A DNA stretch of 51,787 nt. Origin: Alphaproteobacteria bacterium (GTDB lineage Bacteria; Pseudomonadota; Alphaproteobacteria; Puniceispirillales; Puniceispirillaceae). Below the pieces are notes generated by a model. The model was not told the origin of the DNA, did no database searches, and worked only from the letters and a program-made list of their open reading frames with translations. This document shows, piece by piece, positions 43,428-51,787 of this stretch. Where the stretch lies: contig RFZL01000014.1 of NCBI GenBank assembly GCA_009920665.1, positions 1 to 51,787 of the forward strand, written 5' to 3'. Made by a program: the position numbers and the translations under genes. The first letter of the stretch is position 1. Every line of letters starts with the position of its first letter.

Positions 43428-45275
43428 CTAGCGGTGGCGGTTCGCCGGTGTGAAGCCGGAGGCGGCCGGCGCCCGCGGGTCACTGACAAACAGCTCGCCC
43501 CCGGGATGCATCCCGGCCCCCTGCACCGCCGACACCGCCGAGCAGCGCATCCGGTTCAGCAGCCTGGTGCTGGCATCACCAACCGACGGGTGCGTCCCCC
43601 CATTGGCATCGACCGCCGCCTGCCACGCCGTGCGGCGCGCTTGTAGTACCGTAGCGTCATCCAGCTGCGGGCAGTTCAACTCGTTGCTGTTGAGATCGAC
43701 AATCACCTGATCGCCATCCTCGAGCAGGCCGATGGGACCGCCGACAGCCGCCTCCTGACCGACATGACCGATGACAAGCCCGACCGACCCGCCGGAGAAC
43801 CGGCCATCCGTCATCAGCCCCACAACGATGCCACGCTCCCGGCACAGCGCGGTAATCCGCGATGTTGAATCCAGCATTTCCGGCATGCCGGGGCCACCGA
43901 CCGGGCCTTCGTACCGGACCACAATCATGTCGCCATCCTGAAAATGGCCAGGATTGTTGTCGAGCATCTCCAGTAATTTCTGCTCACCATCAAAAATCCG
44001 CGCCGTGCCGGCAAAGATATTGTTTTCAAGACCGCCCTCGACGCCGGCAAGCTTCAGGACCGCGCTGAATTCGGGCGACAGATTGCCACCCAGAACACGC
44101 AGGCCGCCGGTCGGCTTGAAGGGCTTTGCGACCGGGTGGATCACATCACCGTCGGGTGCCGGCGGGTCAAGCCGCGCGATCTGTTCGGCAAGTGTCTCGC
44201 CGGTGCAGGTCAGCACATCGCCATTCAGCAACCCTGCATCAAGCAGATCCTTCACAAAGACCTGGACGCCGCCCCTGGCGTCGATATCGACCATGGAGAA
44301 CCGGCCGAACGGCCGCGCATCGACGATGACTGGCACGACATTCTTTGACAGATGGTTGAATTCCTCGGCGCTCATCACATCGCGGGAGAAATTCTCATAG
44401 CCGGCGGCACGGGCGATTTCCGGGGCGTGAAGCATCACATTCGTGGAGCCACCAACAGCCATCGCCACGATGATGGCGTTTCGGATTGACTGGCTGGTGA
44501 CGATGTCGCGCGGCTTGATGTCCTTTGCGATCATATTCTCCAGGCAGTCGATCAGCTGGTTCGGAAACTCGGTGAGGCGCCGCTCATCCTGCGAGGCGGG
44601 CGAGACCATATGCAGCGGCTGCATGCCGACAACGCCGATGAATGTCTGCATCGTATTGTAGGTGAACATGCCGCCACAACTGCCAAAGCCGGGGCAGGAT
44701 TCAATAGCGATGCGGCGCTTCAGCTCTTCATCCGGGCTGCCGGCAAGCTGGTAGCTGGTGATGATATCGATCGGCTCGCCGGTGACGGAGTCGGTGCCGG
44801 GCCGGATCGAGCCGTCGGACATGATGATGGCCGGCCGGTTATGCTCCAGAACCGCGGCAAGCGTGCCGACGGGCGGCTTGTCACAGGCGACAACGGCGAT
44901 AACACCTTCAAGGCCGGAGGCACTGAGATGTTCGCACAGCGAATCATTGGTCACCTCACGCCCGATCAGCGAATAGCGCATTTCCTTGGTGCCGTTGCGA
45001 ATGCCGTCCGATGTCGCGATGGTGAATTCGGGCTGGACAAGACGCATTGACATCTTGCCTTCTTCCTCGCCGATGCGCGCGCGAAGCGCGTCATGGATGC
45101 TGTTGACCTTGGCGCCAACCCCCAGATAGCACTGCGAGTCACCCTTGTTGCCAACAACGCCGACCGACGGCTCATGAATCAAATCCACCGAAGTGCCAAG
45201 TTCGCGCGCCACGCCAAAGGTCTGGCAATTGCGCCCGGGGTTGGTGTCGATCAGAACGGTCTTCGAGTTTTTCAT
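43428..45275 (-). CDS. IlvD/Edd-family dehydratase (probable dihydroxy-acid dehydratase)
   Basis: Fe-S dehydratase that should remove water from a polyhydroxy acid; dihydroxy-acid dehydratase of valine/isoleucine synthesis is the likeliest role. The three cluster cysteines are probably Cys49 (DSQCYLG), Cys131 (CDKPP) and Cys200 (CGGMFTYNTM); TDGRFSGG and GPVGGPGMPEM are also conserved. It is divergent: the usual ANSF.....GH.HL segment near the N-terminus is replaced by an unfamiliar sequence, and the C-terminus has an extra region of about 60 residues. A sugar-acid dehydratase is possible. It follows valS on the same strand. Confidence 0.78.
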   Translation of the reverse strand: MKNSKTVLIDTNPGRNCQTFGVARELGTSVDLIHEPSVGVVGNKGDSQCYLGVGAKVNSIHDALRARIGEEEGKMSMRLVQPEFTIATSDGIRNGTKEMRYSLIGREVTNDSLCEHLSASGLEGVIAVVACDKPPVGTLAAVLEHNRPAIIMSDGSIRPGTDSVTGEPIDIITSYQLAGSPDEELKRRIAIESCPGFGSCGGMFTYNTMQTFIGVVGMQPLHMVSPASQDERRLTEFPNQLIDCLENMIAKDIKPRDIVTSQSIRNAIIVAMAVGGSTNVMLHAPEIARAAGYENFSRDVMSAEEFNHLSKNVVPVIVDARPFGRFSMVDIDARGGVQVFVKDLLDAGLLNGDVLTCTGETLAEQIARLDPPAPDGDVIHPVAKPFKPTGGLRVLGGNLSPEFSAVLKLAGVEGGLENNIFAGTARIFDGEQKLLEMLDNNPGHFQDGDMIVVRYEGPVGGPGMPEMLDSTSRITALCRERGIVVGLMTDGRFSGGSVGLVIGHVGQEAAVGGPIGLLEDGDQVIVDLNSNELNCPQLDDATVLQARRTAWQAAVDANGGTHPSVGDASTRLLNRMRCSAVSAVQGAGMHPGGELFVSDPRAPAASGFTPANRHR

Positions 45276-45380
45276 GTCAGCCCTGACTGTTTCCAGCTTT
45301 CCTGTTGTATTTGATCAGCGTTTCCGTGACACCAGCTTAGGCAGTTTGCGCCGGTCCTGCAATGTCGTCCGATGGCATTG

Positions 45381-48041
<2,661 letters not shown>

Positions 48042-48200
48042 GATCGGTTCTGAAAATGATGGACCGCGGTGGAAACTTCAAAGCCCGAGCCACAAAACGG
48101 TACCAATCAAACCATGCAAGCCTGATCAGCCCGCATCCTGCGAGCCTTGCTGAGCGGAGGTTTTACGCAAATCGGCGCGCTCGTGCAACGCATCTTGAAC

Positions 48201-48719
48201 CTATTCTTTCGAATGCGTTGCCAGCCAGGCGTCAATCTGCGCCCGGACCATCGCTTTCAATTCCGTCTCCGGGATGGTGATACGACCGGACGCATCGATC
48301 TTTCCCTGCTCCCGTAATGACTCGGTCAGCAGCGCCCGGATTGCCGTCTCCGCCTCATCGACGGAAAAGGACGGTGGCCGGCGATCGAAATCTGCCCGTG
48401 CCTCGGCGCGGGTTGGCCCCGGGTCTGATACCAGATCGGGGGCTTCGCGCAGAACCGCCGCACGCGGTGGCGGCATTTCAGTACCGACCGCAACCTTGTC
48501 GGCCTCTTCGGCAAGACGGGTGATGGTGTCCGTGGGGTCTATCGCGACGCGGCCGGGGTTGCGCCACACCACCTCCTCAAGATCGAGAATGCTATCTTCA
48601 AGACCGACCTCCAGACCAGCGAGGCTTTCGCGGTTGGCCTCGACAAGGGCGCGGATGGCCGCCATCGCCTCATCTGGCATGACCTCATCTGGTCGGTCGG
48701 AGTCCCTCTGGTCACTCAT
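48201..48719 (-). CDS. Hypothetical acidic protein in the popZ (DUF2497) position
   Basis: A 172-aa protein, Asp/Glu-rich with a proline-rich middle. It starts MSDQRDSDRPDEVMPDEAM and ends with a charged helix (ELKAMVRAQIDAWLATHSKE). In alphaproteobacteria the gene between tolC and valS is usually the DUF2497/PopZ polar organiser. The C-terminal helix and acidic body fit that type loosely, but the WLdanLP..VE PopZ signature is not present, so homology is unproven. ATG 48719 has no strong SD. It lies 159 nt from valS and 138 nt from the tolC end. Confidence 0.65.
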   Translation of the reverse strand: MSDQRDSDRPDEVMPDEAMAAIRALVEANRESLAGLEVGLEDSILDLEEVVWRNPGRVAIDPTDTITRLAEEADKVAVGTEMPPPRAAVLREAPDLVSDPGPTRAEARADFDRRPPSFSVDEAETAIRALLTESLREQGKIDASGRITIPETELKAMVRAQIDAWLATHSKE

Positions 48720-48799
48720 AGGATCGGTTACTTTCCCTCGGCAACAGCCTTGGCAACAGATGTTCCGGCTCGTCCAGCGCCAGCACCGCCGGCACTTCA

Positions 48800-48869
48800 G
48801 GTCAGGGCCTGTCGGTCAGGGCCTGTCTGTCAGGGCCCGTCGGTCAGGGCCCGTCGGTCAGGGCCTGTC
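48800..48869. repeat. Tandem repeat, five copies of a 14-bp unit
   Basis: Five near-identical units of GGTCAGGGCCTGTC lie at 48800-48869; copies 3 and 4 have a T-to-C change, and copy 3 begins T instead of G. A partial sixth GGTC follows. The tolC stop codon lies inside the array, so the last TolC residues (TDRP) are encoded by repeat DNA. The rest spans the tolC-to-downstream gene spacer. Unit length is not a multiple of 3, so copy-number changes upstream of the stop would shift the TolC tail. Confidence 0.9.
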
Positions 48870-50423
48870 GGTCTTGATATCCCATACAATGCCGTCAACC
48901 ACCACAGTCTGCGACGGTTCCGGCACCGTGGCGACAACCGTTTCAACGACCGGTTCGGCCTTTGTCACTGGCATGGCGGGAACGGTCTCGGGTTCAGGCA
49001 GTTCGGCAACCGGTAGAGGCTGGCCGCTGGAGGCGTCATCAATCGTGCCTTCCGGCCATTCAACCTCCAGCGGGATCCAGCGTTTGAACCGCGGCTCAAC
49101 CGGTTCCATCTGATCAAGCGGGCCATAGACATCATCGAGACCAAAACTTTTCGCGGTCAGCGTGCCGCTGGCAGCGCGAAGACGGAAGCTTGCCATCAGC
49201 ACAGCGTGGTCAGCATCGACCTGTCGCATCTCGGCGTCATTGACGTCCTGTTCGGCATCGAGAAGGTCGAGTGTTGTCTTCTGACCAAACTGGAATTCGT
49301 TGTTGATTCCCTCGGCGACAAGGCGAAGCGCCTTCAATTCAACATTCACCGCCTCGAGCTGCGCGCGCGCTGTTTCCAGATTGCGGAAGGCATTGCGAAC
49401 ATCGAGACTTGCCTGGCGCAGCGTATCATCGCGCCGGAGGCGTGACGCCTCAAGGCCGGCTGCCAGACCGCGCGATTTCGCCCGGATCGATAGCGTCGGC
49501 ATCAGCGGCGTTGACAACTGCAACTGGGCGCTGAGTTCGGTCTTGTCACTCGCCGTGCCCTCAGCCATGGACTCCGTGGCCTTGAGTGAAAAGGCCACAT
49601 TCGGCCTGACACTTGCCAACAGGGCATTGAATTGCTGGCTGGCAATCTCGACCGACAGCCGCGCCACCGCAACGGACGGATTGTTCTGGCGTGCGGAATC
49701 GTCTGCCTCGAGAAGCGTTGGCAACAAATAGCCGGGGTCGATATCACCGCTGACAGCACCGGCCTCGATATCAGTCTGCGACAGGAATCCGTCCTCGGCA
49801 TTGCGCATCGCGGTCAGAGCCGCGATCAGCGTCGTGCGCGCGCGTGACAGTCTTGATTCCGCCTGGGCCAGCGCTGTCTGGGTTGAGGCGCCAGCCTCGA
49901 GGCGCACCCGTGCTGCAGTGACATGCTCCTCCAGCCGGCTCACATTCGCCTTGTTGAGCTCGACTTCCTTGCGCGCCTTCACCACGGCAAGATAGGTGTC
50001 GATGGTGTCAATCAGCACTTGCTGTTCGGTGACGCGATATCTCGCCTCGGCAAGATCGGTCTGAAGCTGGCGCAGTGTGGTGTTTTCCTTGGTCTGGCCA
50101 CCATCATACAGATTGCGTGACAGGCTGAGCGTGGCGTTGGCGCTTTGCGAATCAAGGAACCCGGATTTTCTGCCGCTGGCGGCATCCTTCTTGGTCTGCG
50201 TACCGGTGACGGTACCGTTGGTCCGCCATTCCGAGGTCGACACTGCTGTGCCGATCTCTTCATGTGCGGCCAACCAGTCCTGTCGCGCGGATTGCAGTGT
50301 CAGGCTGTTGCCGAGGGCGGCGCGAAGTGTGGTATCAAGCGATGTTGCCGTTGCCGGTGAAGCCATTGAAAACACAAGAAAAATGACCGGTGTCAGCAAT
50401 GTGAGTATGGAAAGTTTGTGCAT
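48858..50423 (-). CDS. tolC: TolC-family outer membrane efflux protein
   Basis: Outer-membrane channel for type I secretion and multidrug efflux. A signal peptide (about 1-27, LTPVIFLVFSMASPATA) is followed by the two repeated OEP halves: LRAALGNSLTLQSARQDW and LEADDSARQNNPSVAVARL, with long coiled-coil helices in each. GINNEFQFGQKTTLDLLDAEQD is the family signature. ATG 50423 is used because GGAA lies just upstream; the longer frame needs a TTG. The C-terminal tail (about 430-521) is Pro/Val/Glu-rich and disordered. The PIMT-tolC-popZ-valS order is typical of alphaproteobacteria. Its stop lies within a tandem repeat. Confidence 0.94.
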   Translation of the reverse strand: MHKLSILTLLTPVIFLVFSMASPATATSLDTTLRAALGNSLTLQSARQDWLAAHEEIGTAVSTSEWRTNGTVTGTQTKKDAASGRKSGFLDSQSANATLSLSRNLYDGGQTKENTTLRQLQTDLAEARYRVTEQQVLIDTIDTYLAVVKARKEVELNKANVSRLEEHVTAARVRLEAGASTQTALAQAESRLSRARTTLIAALTAMRNAEDGFLSQTDIEAGAVSGDIDPGYLLPTLLEADDSARQNNPSVAVARLSVEIASQQFNALLASVRPNVAFSLKATESMAEGTASDKTELSAQLQLSTPLMPTLSIRAKSRGLAAGLEASRLRRDDTLRQASLDVRNAFRNLETARAQLEAVNVELKALRLVAEGINNEFQFGQKTTLDLLDAEQDVNDAEMRQVDADHAVLMASFRLRAASGTLTAKSFGLDDVYGPLDQMEPVEPRFKRWIPLEVEWPEGTIDDASSGQPLPVAELPEPETVPAMPVTKAEPVVETVVATVPEPSQTVVVDGIVWDIKTDRP

Positions 50424-50476
50424 CTGGTTCCATTTCAAAACAAATGAATGCCGGCCCCTGCCCCACCGGCACCCAA

Positions 50477-51142
50477 TTAGAAGACAAATTCGCGCTTTGC
50501 TCGGAATTCGTCAAGAGGCGGCACCTGGGCGTCAAACAGCGGCTTGCGTGTGAACCCGGCACCGGCCCTTGTCCATTTGCTGGCCACGCCGACCGGATGC
50601 CCCGCCGGTCGCCATACGGCGACAAGCTTCCCGCGCTCGCTCAACTGGTCAAGCAACTGATCCGGGATTGTTTCCACCGCACCTTCGACCAGGATGCCGT
50701 CATAGGGACCTTCCTTGGCAAAGCCGTCGGTCAGGCGCCCCTTGATGGCAACGGCGTTGTCAATGCCAGTTGCAACAAGTGTTTCCTGTGCTTTTTCAAC
50801 AAGCTGCGCCCTTGTTTCAACCGCAATGACCGAGCCGGCAATGCGCGCCAGGATGGCGGCGCTGTAGCCTGTGCCACAACCAACGACCAGAATATTGTCT
50901 CCGGCTTCCACGGCCAGTGCCTGAATCATTCTGGCCAGCACCATCGGTTCCATCATGCAGCGTCCGCCCGGCACCGGCAGATCCTCGTCGATATAGGCGA
51001 TGGCACGCTGGTGGCGGCTGACGAAATCCTCACGCGGGATAGTCCCGAACGCATCGAGAACGCGGGGGTCAGTCACCTTGGTTGGCCTGATCTGACAATC
51101 CACCATCATCTTGCGCGCCTGCGCGAATTCACAATTGTCCAT
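50477..51142 (-). CDS. Protein-L-isoaspartate O-methyltransferase family protein (second copy)
   Basis: SAM-dependent methyltransferase of the PCMT family. Motif I is ILVVGCGTGYSAAIL, and the N-terminal part has QIRPTKVTDPRVLDAFGTIPREDFV, typical of the tolC-linked branch. The usual SQP active-site segment is replaced by MMEPMVLARM, so isoaspartyl repair activity is uncertain. ATG 51142 is used (221 aa), with GAGG upstream; the open frame to 51307 has no family similarity and includes the tandem repeat. It lies 54 nt upstream of tolC. Confidence 0.88.
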   Translation of the reverse strand: MDNCEFAQARKMMVDCQIRPTKVTDPRVLDAFGTIPREDFVSRHQRAIAYIDEDLPVPGGRCMMEPMVLARMIQALAVEAGDNILVVGCGTGYSAAILARIAGSVIAVETRAQLVEKAQETLVATGIDNAVAIKGRLTDGFAKEGPYDGILVEGAVETIPDQLLDQLSERGKLVAVWRPAGHPVGVASKWTRAGAGFTRKPLFDAQVPPLDEFRAKREFVF

Positions 51143-51209
51143 TTCCTCAATCCAGCACCTGAAAACAGAACATGACGAGGTTATATGGTGATAATCATTC
51201 AAACACAAT

Positions 51210-51248
51210 GGGGCGCTTTGCCGGGGCGCTTTGCCGGGGCGCTTTGCC
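51210..51248. repeat. Tandem repeat, three copies of a 13-bp unit
   Basis: GGGGCGCTTTGCC occurs three times head to tail at 51210-51222, 51223-51235 and 51236-51248. A degenerate inverted copy follows (GAAGCGCCTTTGG), so on the minus strand GGCGCTT and AAGCGCC can form a 7-bp hairpin. It lies in the upstream region of the second isoaspartyl methyltransferase gene. Confidence 0.88.
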
Positions 51249-51313
51249 GAAGCGCCTTTGGCAGCATCATGTCTTGCAGGCCCGTTGAAATCCTGTCTCC
51301 ATCCCATGATGGA

Positions 51314-51787
51314 TCAGCTTCCGGCGCAAAACTCCCTGAACCGATCCATATTCACGGTCAGCTTCTCCCCCAGGATCACGCCTGCCGGCAGGCCGGTTGA
51401 GTCAAACTCCCGATAATATCCGCAGATGGAATCACTTTGATTGGGGTCGCATTGGGCTGTTGTGCCGGGCATGCTCACCCATGTGCCATCGCGGCCCATA
51501 TGACTGTGGATGGCAACCGCGGAGCCCCCCGCCGTAAGACGCGGCTCACAGAGTTGCGCACGCTGCGTTGTGCTGACACCCGAGCGGCTGTCACACGTAT
51601 TCGTATCCGTGCCACCAGCCCAGTTGGTATAACGATATCGCGCCGTGGGTGTTCCATTGCGATCCTGCATCAGAACGCGTTTCCGGTGGCCGGGTACAGA
51701 GGGCTTATGATCAAACTCAAAAAAGCTTACATTGCGGCCTGTTGAGAGTTGACCGGTGGCGACATCATAGGGGACCCCCGTTGCCCC
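51314..51787 (-). CDS. 3' end of an unrecognised gene, truncated by the window
   Basis: The frame is open from the right edge to the TGA at 51314, giving at least 157 residues; the N-terminus is outside. Visible features are a YDVATGQLSTG stretch, RYTNWAGGTDTNT, at least five cysteines (CDSRSG, QLCEP, AQCDPNQ, ICGYY, FCAGS), and many Thr/Ser/Gly. The spaced cysteines and lack of hydrophobic helices suggest an exported, disulfide-containing protein. The start at 51670 seen in isolation is not needed. Prepilin-like or surface proteins are possible, but I do not recognise the family. Confidence 0.7.
   Translation of the reverse strand, partial: GATGVPYDVATGQLSTGRNVSFFEFDHKPSVPGHRKRVLMQDRNGTPTARYRYTNWAGGTDTNTCDSRSGVSTTQRAQLCEPRLTAGGSAVAIHSHMGRDGTWVSMPGTTAQCDPNQSDSICGYYREFDSTGLPAGVILGEKLTVNMDRFREFCAGS

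Noticed and set aside
43418-43441. Bidirectional terminator between xth and the dehydratase gene
   Set aside because: A 6-bp stem is present, but neither strand has a U-tract after it, so function is not supported.
48042-48200. T-box or other tRNA-sensing leader upstream of valS
   Set aside because: No conserved T-box core and no terminator are visible, and T-boxes are not expected in alphaproteobacteria.
51143-51307. N-terminal extension of the second methyltransferase
   Set aside because: The open frame crosses the 13-bp repeat, has no family similarity, and ATG 51142 has GAGG just upstream.

Overview
This window looks like chromosomal, housekeeping-rich DNA from a free-living alphaproteobacterium. 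It is moderately G+C rich by eye, dense, and full of 1-8 bp gene overlaps. The main evidence is conserved alphaproteobacterial gene order: MltB-rlpA-dac-tmk-holB-metG-tatD-MBL; yajC-secD-secF-Mth938-squalene synthase-like; SPOR-(nagZ)-scpA-scpB-tatABC-serS-surE-pcm-LysM/M23; and PIMT-tolC-(popZ slot)-valS. TrmFO and a C-terminal DDDIPF SSB tail fit the same picture. A marine SAR116/Rhodospirillales-like organism is my best guess, but the sequence alone does not prove it. I see no insertion sequence, phage, integrase, CRISPR array or rRNA.

Layout. 1-8219 (+): cell-wall hydrolases, then dTMP kinase, the Pol III delta-prime subunit, MetRS, TatD and a metallo-beta-lactamase-fold protein, in one tightly packed transcription unit; holB appears to carry a 1-nt frameshift near its 3' end. 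8220-11843 (+): a promoter, a TPP riboswitch and the thiamine ABC importer thiBPQ. 11865-13969 (-): an M48 peptidase and a DUF898/YjgN membrane protein. 14292-14786: a small unknown gene with a structured leader and its own terminator, facing tRNA-Lys(TTT) with its own terminator. 14967-16699: an accessory-looking patch of small genes (GNAT, a minimal MotA/ExbB-like membrane protein, NrtS-like, an unknown). 16708-20603 (-): coaD-gyrA, then ssb. 20780-25122 (+): uvrA-trmFO. 25091-28984 (-): squalene synthase-like, Mth938-like, secF, secD, yajC. 29146-30021 (+): DUF815 ATPase. 30052-42080 (-): a very long run, read dgt, argS, SPOR, scpA, scpB, ABC ATPase, tatA, tatB, tatC, serS, surE, pcm, LysM/M23. 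42285-43418 (+): erpA-like and xth. 43428-51142 (-): IlvD-family dehydratase, valS, an unknown protein in the popZ slot, tolC and a second isoaspartyl methyltransferase. 51314-51787 (-): the 3' end of an unrecognised gene that runs off the window.

The genes group into envelope biogenesis (peptidoglycan hydrolases, Sec, Tat, TolC), replication and repair (tmk, holB, gyrA, ssb, uvrA, xth, dgt, scpAB), translation (five aminoacyl-tRNA synthetases or tRNA functions) and cofactor supply (thiamine uptake, CoA, Fe-S). The most interesting unexplained items are the 67-aa gene with a folded leader (14292-14632), a perfect inverted repeat across the predicted gyrA promoter, a palindrome-rich block with atypical codons inside valS, an orphan ABC ATPase translationally coupled to scpB at the locus where nagZ is missing, three short intergenic tandem-repeat arrays, and the holB frameshift.
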